Positions 25,555-33,372 of a DNA stretch of 64,000 bases are shown here, piece after piece (within the stretch, counting starts at the first letter, position 1; every line of letters begins with the position of its first letter). The stretch is from JANYHH01 sp965249745 (GTDB lineage Bacteria > Deinococcota > Deinococci > Deinococcales > JAAFIG01). Position numbers and translations under genes: made by a program. Where the stretch lies: positions 1,612,001 to 1,676,000 of the forward strand of contig OZ252252.1 of assembly GCA_965249745.1 (NCBI GenBank), in the 5' to 3' direction. The notes beneath the pieces are model-generated. The model was given only the letters and a program-made list of their open reading frames with translations, had not been told where the DNA came from and made no database searches.

Positions 25555-26451
25555 TCAGGCATTGCCCCGCAGCAGCACGTCCAGAATCACGCTCGCCAGC
25601 ATCGTCAGCGCCAACCACGAGTTGGCGTTGAAAAACGCCTCGTTGACTCGAGCCAGATCGTTCGGGTTGACGATTCGGTGTTCGTACAGCAGGATGCCGC
25701 CCATAGTCGCCACGCCGACGAAGAAAATCCAGTGACTGCCCGCGACGATGCCGACCAGCACCAGCAGCCCCCACATGATCGCGTGGGCGTAGCGGGCGAT
25801 CTGCAAGGCTTTCGGGATGCCGAAGCGCTGTGGGATGCTGTTCAGTCCGTTCGCGCGGTCGAAGTCGTAATCCTGCGTGGCGTAGATGACATCCAGCCCG
25901 ATCATCCAGAAGATCACCACCAACCACAACAGCCAGGCGGTCGCGTCGAAACGCCCGGTGATGGCAATGTAGCCTCCGGCGGCCGCCGCGCCGTCGGTGA
26001 TCCCCAGCCAGACGTGGCACAGCCAAGTGACGCGTTTCGTATACGGGTAGAGCACTAAAAAAACCACCGCGACGGGCAGCAGTGCCAGGCAGAGCGGGTT
26101 GAGTTGCGCCGCCGCGAAGGTCAAAACCGCCAGCGAAATCACGGCCAGCAGCACCCCCTCGAGCGGCTTGACGGCTCCCCTGGGCACGTGGCGCATACTG
26201 GTGCGCGGGTTCCGGGCATCCGCGGCTGCGTCTATCACACGGTTCAAAGCCATCGCGCTGGTTCGCGCCCCGGCCATCGCCAACGAAATCCAAAAGACTG
26301 TCAGAAAGCCCGGCCACCAGACGCCCAGTTCGCGCTGTGAAGCCAGGAACATGCCCGCGTACGCGAACGGCAAGGCAAAAATCGTGTGTTCAAACTTGAC
26401 CAGCTCCAGGTACGTCTTGGCTCGCTCGAGGGGCTTGGAGAAGGCACTCAC
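25555..26451 (-). CDS. mqnP: UbiA-family prenyltransferase, likely MqnP
   Basis: 298 residues with about eight membrane helices. The two Asp-rich UbiA motifs are intact: ALNRVIDAAADARNPRT (N-R-x-x-D-x-x-x-D) and DVIYATQDYDFDRANGL. It resembles bacterial 4-hydroxybenzoate polyprenyltransferases. Because mqnA is present and no ubiquinone gene is seen, it is more likely the futalosine-pathway prenyltransferase MqnP; this is inference. The start is a GTG at 26451 with TAGATT 6 nt upstream. It is separate from the ACT operon. Confidence 0.8.
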   Translation of the reverse strand: MSAFSKPLERAKTYLELVKFEHTIFALPFAYAGMFLASQRELGVWWPGFLTVFWISLAMAGARTSAMALNRVIDAAADARNPRTSMRHVPRGAVKPLEGVLLAVISLAVLTFAAAQLNPLCLALLPVAVVFLVLYPYTKRVTWLCHVWLGITDGAAAAGGYIAITGRFDATAWLLWLVVIFWMIGLDVIYATQDYDFDRANGLNSIPQRFGIPKALQIARYAHAIMWGLLVLVGIVAGSHWIFFVGVATMGGILLYEHRIVNPNDLARVNEAFFNANSWLALTMLASVILDVLLRGNA

Positions 26452-26457
26452 GATCAG

Positions 26458-26463
26458 AATCTA
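26458..26463 (-). promoter_or_regulatory. -10 box of the mqnP-like gene
   Basis: TAGATT (minus strand), exactly 6 nt before GTG 26451. This is a clear leaderless GTG arrangement. Confidence 0.55.
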
Positions 26464-26652
26464 CACCCGATGAGACCAATGAGACGGGACACTGGACTAC
26501 CGCTCACGACCTCTCGAGCATCACGTCTTGAGGTGGTTGTCCTGCGCTCGATCGCTCAGGTCTCGCCCAGGTCTCAAAGACACAGGCGTAAGCTCAGGCT
26601 GTGCGCTGGACATCTATCACGACCGCTCTCATCAAAATGTCCAATAACTTCC

Positions 26653-26658
26653 TAGACT
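26653..26658 (+). promoter_or_regulatory. -10 box of the S41 peptidase gene
   Basis: TAGACT, 6 nt before GTG 26665, with no ribosome site between. Confidence 0.55.
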
Positions 26659-26664
26659 TCAGAG

Positions 26665-27954
26665 GTGCAACCACGGCGTTCCCTGATCGCCCTGCTCGGG
26701 GTGTTCGTTTTCTCGAGCCTCGGTGCGTTCGTGCCGCTCCGAGCGGCCGAGACCGCTCCGGCGCAACAGCTTTTCGATACCAGCCTGGAACTGCTGAGCG
26801 CCAACTATCACGGGTACGCCCGGTTCGACCCTGAGGCGCTGAGGGCGACCTTTCAGCCGCGCCTGCTGGGGGCTTGCCGCGGCCAGGAAGCTTGCGATGC
26901 CGAAACCGGCGGCGAGGTCGTGACGCAGATGATCGCCAGCCTGCGCGACCCCCACACCTACCGATTGACCCCGCAGCAGACCCGTGCCAGAGACCTCGAG
27001 TTCAGTGGCGGCGGCGGGTTGAGTCTCGGGTTGAAACTGGCGGCCGTGCCAGACGCTCCGGCGCTGGTGATCGTCAGGGTGCTTCAGGGCGGCGCGGCCG
27101 ACAGTGTGGAGCTGAAGCGCGGCGATCTGATCTGGGCATTGAACGGACAGCCGCTCTCCAGTTTCAGCTCATCGCAGGCCGCCCTGGACGCGATTCAGAG
27201 CTTAGAGACGGCCGGTGCGCCGTTGCAGCTTTCGATTGGGCGCGGCAAGGCGCGGCTCGAGGTGGTCGTCAAACCCGCGCCCAGCGGCGTCTGGTTGCCG
27301 CAACTGGAAACTCGAGGCGATGCTGGCATCATCAGTTTTTTCCAGTTCAAAACCAGCGGCGCGGTCGCGGCACGGGTGCATCAACTCGTGCTGCAAGCGC
27401 AACACCAGGGCGTGAAATCACTAGTGCTGGACGTGCGCGATTGCCAGGGCGGATTGGTCACGGAGATGCTCGGCGCGGTTGGGGCTTTTATGGATCACCC
27501 GGTTTTGGTGGACGAATTCAAGACCGGGCAGGTGCGGTTTGAATTCCAGCAGGGCAGTTTCGTGCAGACCGACGCCGATGGGCAACGCTACGAAACGCCT
27601 ATGATCTCCCCGGCCGCCCACTGGACCGGGCGCTTGACGGTGCTGACCAACCGTGCCGCCAAGAGCGCCCCGGAGTACCTGGCGTTCATGCTGCAACGCC
27701 AGGCGGGGGCCACGGTGATCGGCGAACCGACCCTGGGGGCGCTCAACACCAGCAACAGCTTCTTTTCCTTGCCCGATAACTCGAGCCTGGCAATCACATT
27801 GGGACGCAGTCTGTTCGTGGACGGCAGACCATACCCGGAACGGGTCACGCCGGACGTGGCCGTAACCGACGACATCACCGATCTGGCCACCGGGCGCGAC
27901 GCACCGCTCGAGGTGGCGTTGCGAGGAACGGTCAGCCCAGGCTCAACCCGCTGA
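26665..27954 (+). CDS. S41 family peptidase with PDZ domain
   Basis: 429 residues from GTG 26665. A signal peptide (LIALLGVFVFSSLGAFVPL) is followed by a helical N-terminal part, a PDZ-like domain (GGLSLGLKLAAVP ... GGAADSVELKRGDLIWALNG) and the S41 core (SLVLDVRDCQGGLVTEM). The catalytic region reads TNRAAKSAPEYLAFML, with Ser at the expected S-A-x-E position. Lys is not securely placed. CtpA-type proteases trim or degrade envelope proteins in the periplasm. Confidence 0.85.
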   Translation: MQPRRSLIALLGVFVFSSLGAFVPLRAAETAPAQQLFDTSLELLSANYHGYARFDPEALRATFQPRLLGACRGQEACDAETGGEVVTQMIASLRDPHTYRLTPQQTRARDLEFSGGGGLSLGLKLAAVPDAPALVIVRVLQGGAADSVELKRGDLIWALNGQPLSSFSSSQAALDAIQSLETAGAPLQLSIGRGKARLEVVVKPAPSGVWLPQLETRGDAGIISFFQFKTSGAVAARVHQLVLQAQHQGVKSLVLDVRDCQGGLVTEMLGAVGAFMDHPVLVDEFKTGQVRFEFQQGSFVQTDADGQRYETPMISPAAHWTGRLTVLTNRAAKSAPEYLAFMLQRQAGATVIGEPTLGALNTSNSFFSLPDNSSLAITLGRSLFVDGRPYPERVTPDVAVTDDITDLATGRDAPLEVALRGTVSPGSTR

Positions 27955-28213
27955 GCCTTCTCAGGAAATTGGTCTTGGCTCGCTCGAGGTACCGGGGAAA
28001 CTGTCAGGCTGATAACGACCTGTCTCGAGACGGGGTTTCACCAAGTGCCTGTCAAATTTTTCTGCGAATAACCCAGCCGCTTCGAGATCTGGATTGGCGT
28101 CCTTGTAAGTCTGGGCAGTTCAACCGCTGCGATTCCTCGAGACCTGGTACGCGCAACGGCTCGGACCCGCTCGCCTCATCAAGGGTTCAACCGTTTGCGT
28201 TCATCGGATCAGC

Positions 28214-28840
28214 TCAGCCTGAGCGACGGTCACTGACCGTCGCTTCGAGCGGCTTGACCCAGAAGGTCATGGGTTTCAAGCTTTCCCGGTCCTCGCCAAT
28301 TTCGCGCCAGGAAAAAGCTGTTTGCAGATCCTCGCGTTTCTCGTATCCCCTGGACTGCCAGAAACCGTCCAGCGTCCGGTAATCCTCACCTCGAGCCGGG
28401 TGATTCGCGGGGCGTTGCACCGCGCAGAAGCTGCTGAAGCGGTAACCGCCGAGCCGACGGGCGTGATTCTCTCTGGCATCAAAGAACGCGTGTCCCAACC
28501 CGCGCCCTCGGTACTCTGGGAGGAGCACGCTCTCCGCCAAGTAAAAGACTTGCTCTAACGCAAAACCCGCCCTCAGAAACGGCTCCTGCACCTCTGAGGT
28601 TTCGGCGATCATTGGCAGGGCGCTCGAGGCTCCGACGACGCGGTCCCCGTCCGAGGCGACCACGACCAGACTGTCCGGGCAGGCCAGATACGTTTTCAGG
28701 TATTCGGCTTCAAATTCCAGACTGCCATCGTACAGGTACGGGTACTCGCGGAAAACGGCGATTCGTAAGCGCGCCAGATCGGGAATCACGGCTGCGATCT
28801 CCGCGCCGATCAGTTCCTTCACCGCCAGCTCGCGGGTCAT
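28214..28840 (-). CDS. GNAT family N-acetyltransferase
   Basis: 208 residues with an acetyl-CoA site LLPEYRGRGLGHAFFDARE and the downstream part FWQSRGYEKRE. Longer than a minimal GNAT, with an extra N-terminal helix pair. The ATG overlaps the stop of the SnoaL-like gene (ATGA), so the two are one transcript. The last codons contain a perfect dyad (28222-28244). Confidence 0.8.
   Translation of the reverse strand: MTRELAVKELIGAEIAAVIPDLARLRIAVFREYPYLYDGSLEFEAEYLKTYLACPDSLVVVASDGDRVVGASSALPMIAETSEVQEPFLRAGFALEQVFYLAESVLLPEYRGRGLGHAFFDARENHARRLGGYRFSSFCAVQRPANHPARGEDYRTLDGFWQSRGYEKREDLQTAFSWREIGEDRESLKPMTFWVKPLEATVSDRRSG
28222..28244. repeat. 11-bp perfect palindrome with 1-nt centre
   Basis: AGCGACGGTCA and TGACCGTCGCT flank a single C, inside the C-terminal codons of the GNAT gene. 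No T-run follows on either strand, so it is not a standard terminator. Confidence 0.6.
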
Positions 28841-29235
28841 GCGATCTGCGCCAACCAGTCCTGCAAGTTGTAGTAATTCGTGACTCGAGCAATCATGCCG
28901 TCTCGCACCTCGAAGAACGCGCCTCCGGGCAGGCGGTAGGTCTGACCGTGCGCCTCTGGCAAGCCACTGTCCGTCGCCAGGTACCTGCCGCTGACCACGT
29001 ACTCGGCCGCTGCCCTCGAGCCGTCGGCATTGACCATGACCGTCAGTGGCTCAATCTGTTCGCGGTACGAGCGGTTCATGCGTTCCAGAAAGGCCCTGAA
29101 TTTCTCCTGGCCGACCTCGCGCCCGGACTCGTTCAAGTCGTGCGCCACGTCGTGACTCAGTAAGCTGAGCATACCGTCCCAATCGGCGACGTTGAAGCGT
29201 GCGTAATAGTTTGCGATCAGCTCAGTCGTAGTCAT
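28837..29235 (-). CDS. SnoaL/NTF2-like protein
   Basis: 132 residues from the ATG at 29235. The pattern ELIANYYARFNVADWDGMLS, LLSHDVAHDLNESG and FFEVRDGMIARVTNYYNLQD is typical of SnoaL/ketosteroid-isomerase-like cone folds. TATGAT lies 10 nt before this ATG and overlaps an upstream in-frame ATG at 29250, which argues for the shorter form. It is coupled to the GNAT gene. Confidence 0.75.
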   Translation of the reverse strand: MTTTELIANYYARFNVADWDGMLSLLSHDVAHDLNESGREVGQEKFRAFLERMNRSYREQIEPLTVMVNADGSRAAAEYVVSGRYLATDSGLPEAHGQTYRLPGGAFFEVRDGMIARVTNYYNLQDWLAQIA

Positions 29236-29544
29236 AAACGCCGAAATCATATCTCACGACGCTCAAACCTCGAGGTGGTTCTGATTGGCAGTAGAAAACG
29301 AACGAACCGCTGTCCGACTGTTGTTGCTCGCCCCCAGTTCCAGGCTGGTTTTAGACGCGGTTCTGTTGTCGTGATGCCCAATTCGACAGGATCAGTCGTC
29401 ACTCGAGCCAGAAGTTTTGCGAAGGCTGCTGTATTCATCATTCATCGGGGAGATTACTAGCGAATTCCAACTTATCGCTCCAACACAGCCTATAAAAGGC
29501 GTGTCTCACCTAAAATTGATCTTGGGTCTAGACTGGCTTTCAGT
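29236..29544. other. Intergenic control region before the DUF4157 gene
   Basis: About 310 bases between divergent genes. For the plus strand, a TAGACT box (29529-29534) lies 10 nt before the DUF4157 ATG, and a TATAAA lies further up (29491-29496) inside a GCCT-ATAAA-AGGC dyad. For the minus strand, TATGAT lies at 29246-29251. Two CTCGAG hexamers occur. Confidence 0.45.
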
Positions 29545-30966
29545 ATGACCAAACAGTCTTCTAAACTCCCGAAGCCTGACCGGTACTTTGAGCGCCAACT
29601 CGCCACCGCGATGAGTGGTCAGGCACAACCGCTGGAACCGCAAACCCGTGAACGTATGGAGGTGCGTTTTCAGCATCACTTTGGGGATGTCATGGTCTAC
29701 AGCGACGCCCCCGACACCCTGGATGCCAGGGCGCTCGCCTACGGCAATCGTCTGGCGTTTTCGGCCGGGCAGTACGCGCCGGGAACCCCGGCCGGGGATC
29801 ACCTGATCGCGCACGAGCTGGCGCACGTCGTCCAGTCGGGTGTGCCGTCAGGCGATGAGTCCGCTCAGGGCGTACGACTCTCGGAACCAAACGAAGCCCT
29901 GGAAGGCGAGGCGCAACGAGCGGCCAATACCGTCACCCATCGGGCCGCACCCGTCGCAGGACTCACCTCGAGCAGCGCTGGTGTCATCAGTCGTAGCGTT
30001 TGGGATTGGATTCCCGGCATGGGCGGGTTCAGCGATTCACCCGCGCAGCAACTCGAGGAGGCTCCGGGGGACGGTGTTCAGGCTGGGCCGTACTTTTACG
30101 GCAACCAGAAGGACAATGGGTATAACTTCGGGCTTGGTCAGGGGCACGCTCAGACTTCCACTCAGGGCGATGGCCTCCTGGTAGACGGAGATCACGGTCA
30201 GGCGAGTGCCTCTTACGACAACGCGAAGCTAGACGGTCACATCGGAGGTTGGAGTTCAACCCGACCCGATGGCACGACCGAGGAAAACATTGGCTTTCAA
30301 CTCGGTGGGAAATCCCCGTCGGTGCAGGGTAGTGCCGCCTGGAACACGGTCGGACCAGACGGCAAGCCCGGTCCCGGCGCGTACGTTCACGGTGATGCCT
30401 CCGGGCCAGCCTTCGATGTCAGCAGTTACGCCGGGGAGAGCGGTTTTGGGTTCGGTGCCCAAGCCAGCGTCGGCGGGTTCAATGTCGGCGGTGGGACCAC
30501 TGGGACTGACGTGGACGAGTACGGCAAATTTGGCCTGTCAGAGGGGATGGGTGCCGCCGTTCGTGGTTCCTGGGGGGACACGGATCACGACGGTTTCCGC
30601 GAGTACGGCGGCGGCATTGACATCGGGCCAGTGTCATTGGACATGAGAACCGAAGATCCGCTTCGCGCCGGGGCCCGGATGCTCGGCAACTCGTTCATTC
30701 CAGGCGTGGGTTTTCTGGCAGACCAAGTTATTGACGAAGGGAATTTCACGGAACGAACCGCCAACCGAGTCGGCTTGACCACACAGTACGCCGATCTCGG
30801 AACCACCGCCGATGTCATCGCGGATGTCGCTGGCGGGGCTTACGATTACGCCGCAGATGGCGTTACGAGCGCCGGGCAAGGTATCAGCAACGCCGCTGGA
30901 ACTGTTTCCGATGCCGCCGGTAAAGCCTGGGATGCCCTGCCTAGCCTCCCCGAGTTTGAGTGGTAA
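29545..30966 (+). CDS. Orphan eCIS-type DUF4157 protein with metalloprotease motif
   Basis: 473 residues. Residues ~25-105 form a DUF4157 domain: RMEVRFQHHFGDVMVYSDAP, ALAYGNRLAFSAGQYAPGTP, then DHLIAHELAHVVQSG with the zinc-binding HExxH. This domain marks cargo and toxins of extracellular contractile injection systems. The following ~370 residues are Gly-, Ser- and Asp-rich with repeated short blocks and an amphipathic Ala/Asp-rich end (VIADVAGGAYDYAADG). No injection-system structural gene is in the window, and no signal peptide is seen. Effector, toxin or self-standing protease are all possible. Confidence 0.75.
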   Translation: MTKQSSKLPKPDRYFERQLATAMSGQAQPLEPQTRERMEVRFQHHFGDVMVYSDAPDTLDARALAYGNRLAFSAGQYAPGTPAGDHLIAHELAHVVQSGVPSGDESAQGVRLSEPNEALEGEAQRAANTVTHRAAPVAGLTSSSAGVISRSVWDWIPGMGGFSDSPAQQLEEAPGDGVQAGPYFYGNQKDNGYNFGLGQGHAQTSTQGDGLLVDGDHGQASASYDNAKLDGHIGGWSSTRPDGTTEENIGFQLGGKSPSVQGSAAWNTVGPDGKPGPGAYVHGDASGPAFDVSSYAGESGFGFGAQASVGGFNVGGGTTGTDVDEYGKFGLSEGMGAAVRGSWGDTDHDGFREYGGGIDIGPVSLDMRTEDPLRAGARMLGNSFIPGVGFLADQVIDEGNFTERTANRVGLTTQYADLGTTADVIADVAGGAYDYAADGVTSAGQGISNAAGTVSDAAGKAWDALPSLPEFEW

Positions 30967-31035
30967 CCCCTGTACAAATCTGGCCACGCACCGCTCGAGC
31001 CAGAACCGTCCAGGCTTAAAGGGGCGGTATGGACA

Positions 31036-31305
31036 TCAAGGTTTTTCCACGATCAACCCAGCGGCACTGAGGTCGGCGTAAATCCTGGACGCATCGGTGC
31101 GGACCTGTTCGGGGTTGGCATCGCCGTATTTCTTTAGCACCGCCGCCACGCCTGCCTCGAAATCGCCGCGCTTCCAGGCGTTCCACATCAGCACCGCCGC
31201 ACCGCTCAGCCGATGCGATTCCTTGTGACCGGGCAGGCGCAACAGCAGCGCCGTTCCGCTGTCATCGTCCGGGGTTTCAATCGTGTTGGCGGAGGCGCGC
31301 TTCAT
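31036..31305 (-). CDS. PqqD-like small protein
   Basis: 89 residues with the PqqD/RRE-like layout: a short beta part (ALLLRLPGHKESHRLSGAAV), then LMWNAWKRGDFEAGVAAVLK-KYG, and a closing helix pair (VRTDASRIYADLSAAGLIVE). PqqD-like domains bind leader peptides of RiPP precursors, but many solitary copies have unknown roles. It lies 47 bp behind a secreted protein on the same strand. No radical SAM enzyme is near. Confidence 0.6.
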   Translation of the reverse strand: MKRASANTIETPDDDSGTALLLRLPGHKESHRLSGAAVLMWNAWKRGDFEAGVAAVLKKYGDANPEQVRTDASRIYADLSAAGLIVEKP

Positions 31306-31352
31306 GGGGTTAGCCTACAGGGTGTTGCTAAGCCTCTAAACGGTCTCAAGGT

Positions 31353-32969
31353 TTACTTCTTCAAGTAATACGAACTGCCAATGTAAATCAGGCTCGTGAC
31401 ATCAGCCTTGTCACCCGCCAGGCAGAACGACCGCCTGAGAATTTTACCGTCCGGGAAGCGTAATTCTAGATTGTAGCCGCTGATCTTATAGACGCCCTTT
31501 TTGGTGGCGGCGGTAGAGCTGACGGCGACATTGGCGGACTCCCCGGTGTAATCGTTGCCGCTCGAGCTGCCCGCGCCCCTGTCAAATTCAAAGCTGCCGT
31601 CCGGCTTGAAAGTGTAGCCGCTGTACGCGGCGATGCTGGTGTTGCCGCCGTAGGCCGTGTTGCCGCCACCGGACAGGCTCTCGAAGTAACCATTGAGAGG
31701 TTGCTGACCTGAGCCTGGTTTGGTTTCGGTCAAGTCCTCCGTGTCTGGTTTGCCGTCTGAATCCTCGTTCCAGCGAATCACGAACTTCTTAGCCTGGCGC
31801 GTCCAGCTTCCCCACTTTTGCGGTTCGTCCCGCTTGGAGAGGGCGGCGTTGAAGCTATTCGGTGCGAGCACCGGATCGTTGTAGATGGAGCCGTCCTTCA
31901 GCAGTAACCAGGGTTCGTACGCGATATAAAAGTAGCCACCGACCCCGGCCCGCGAGGTTTGATGCAGGTAGATCCCGTAAATCTGCGCGTCCTTCAATCC
32001 CGCGCCGGGATTCACCTGAAAGGTTTCCGGCGGCAGAGCCTTGCGCTGTAAACCCAGGGTAGCATCCAGCGTCGAGGTTTTCAGACCCGCCAGACTGGGC
32101 ACGATCTGGCAATCCTTGAAATCGAGGAACACATCGTACCTGACGAATTCTCCAAGAACTGTGAAGGGCTTCCCGCCGCTTTTCTTGCCGGGGAAATCCT
32201 CGTTTTCGTCGCGGAAATTGTCGCAGTTGACATCGCGTTCGCTGGTGAACTTGGCGTTTTGAAACTCGAGCCAGCGCCCATCGTCGTTCAGGGTTCCGGT
32301 CACGTAAATCCGCTTGCCGAGCGCTCTGATCGCGTTCTCGCCAGCCTTTTTCTTGGCGGAACCGTCACCGTTCGTTTTGCGCCTCGCGGCCTCGAACACC
32401 GCGTTGAGCTGCGCGACGTTGTAGACCACGCCCTTTTGACTCGAGCCAACGGCCGGGTTGGGTGTCGGCGGGCTGACGGGCACGGGTTTGGTAGTTGGCG
32501 GTCCGGGAACCAGAGCCGAGCCGCCCGGCAGTTGAGCGTCCAAGAGTTGCAGCTCCGCCGGGTACAGGTCCCGCAGGTTGAAGTTCTTGGCGAGGTCAGC
32601 CTCGAAGCCCTGGCACTCCTGGGTCGGGTTCTTGACGCCGCCGTCCAGTTGTGTGAACAGTTTCTGCCGCGACTCCATCAGCGAGGCCGCCACGCCCGCC
32701 TTGCGGTTGGCATCCATGACGCTCTCGAATTCGCGCTCCACAGCCTCGAGGCGGTACTGGGCGCGCCACCCGGTCAGTGCTTTGGCGGTGATGCTCTGCG
32801 TTTCCGGGGCGCGGGCATCGCACCAGTCTTTGACATACTGGGCCGTCTTGCCCGCAGCGTAGACCGTAGCGAGTGCTTTCAAGTAATTCGGGTCCGTCTG
32901 AGCGCGAACCGTCAAGCCGAGGGCGGTCAAGACGGCGATGAGGGCGACGACAATAGTTTGGCGGTTCAT
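31353..32969 (-). CDS. Secreted protein of unknown function
   Basis: 538 residues from the ATG at 32969, chosen because GGAGG lies 4 nt before it and it starts a signal peptide (MNRQTIVVALIAVLTALGLT). The N-terminal ~150 residues are helical. A Pro/Thr linker follows (PGPPTTKPVPVSPPTPNP), then a domain with NEDFPGKKSGGKPFTVLGEF and a C-terminal beta-rich part with GGNTSIAAYSGYTFKPDGSF and a closing SLIYIGSSYYLKK. The Y-x-F-x-x-D-G-x-F pattern occurs in several extracellular beta domains. No enzyme motif was recognised. Confidence 0.65.
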   Translation of the reverse strand: MNRQTIVVALIAVLTALGLTVRAQTDPNYLKALATVYAAGKTAQYVKDWCDARAPETQSITAKALTGWRAQYRLEAVEREFESVMDANRKAGVAASLMESRQKLFTQLDGGVKNPTQECQGFEADLAKNFNLRDLYPAELQLLDAQLPGGSALVPGPPTTKPVPVSPPTPNPAVGSSQKGVVYNVAQLNAVFEAARRKTNGDGSAKKKAGENAIRALGKRIYVTGTLNDDGRWLEFQNAKFTSERDVNCDNFRDENEDFPGKKSGGKPFTVLGEFVRYDVFLDFKDCQIVPSLAGLKTSTLDATLGLQRKALPPETFQVNPGAGLKDAQIYGIYLHQTSRAGVGGYFYIAYEPWLLLKDGSIYNDPVLAPNSFNAALSKRDEPQKWGSWTRQAKKFVIRWNEDSDGKPDTEDLTETKPGSGQQPLNGYFESLSGGGNTAYGGNTSIAAYSGYTFKPDGSFEFDRGAGSSSGNDYTGESANVAVSSTAATKKGVYKISGYNLELRFPDGKILRRSFCLAGDKADVTSLIYIGSSYYLKK

Positions 32970-33359
32970 GCGACCTCCGACTGATTCTGGCGCGTTCAAC
33001 TGGATTGAGGCAATTTGAGAACTTTCCTGAGCAGAGCAGCTTTGAGACGGGGCGACTGTAATCAGTGCGTGAATCAACTAGATGTAGCTTTGGCGTTTAG
33101 CGTGGCTCGAGTCTCGCGGCTCTCGAGAGCGGTTGGCAGAACTCGAGCTTGAAGTGAGGGTGGGGGCTAGAAGATAAGGCTGACATGCCGGTGGATTGGT
33201 AGTTCTCAGTTGGGGTAACGCAAGGCAAGGTTGCTGAGACGTTATGCTTCGCTTGCCGCTCACAGCCTAGAACCCTCGTGTCAAAACCCGATGAGGAGGG
33301 GCGACTCGAGCGGCCCGGATCGCACAGTGATCGCCCTGTCAACGCTTGCAGGCCCGTAA
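32970..33359. other. Intergenic region between divergent genes
   Basis: About 390 bases with several CTCGAG hexamers (for example near 33105, 33122, 33143 and 33305). No supported gene, RNA or terminator was seen. Confidence 0.5.
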
Positions 33360-33365
33360 TAGACT
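33360..33365 (+). promoter_or_regulatory. -10 box of glpD
   Basis: TAGACT, 7 nt before the ATG at 33373, with no ribosome site. It fixes the start downstream of an earlier in-frame ATG at 33346. Confidence 0.55.
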
Positions 33366-33372
33366 GACCCCC

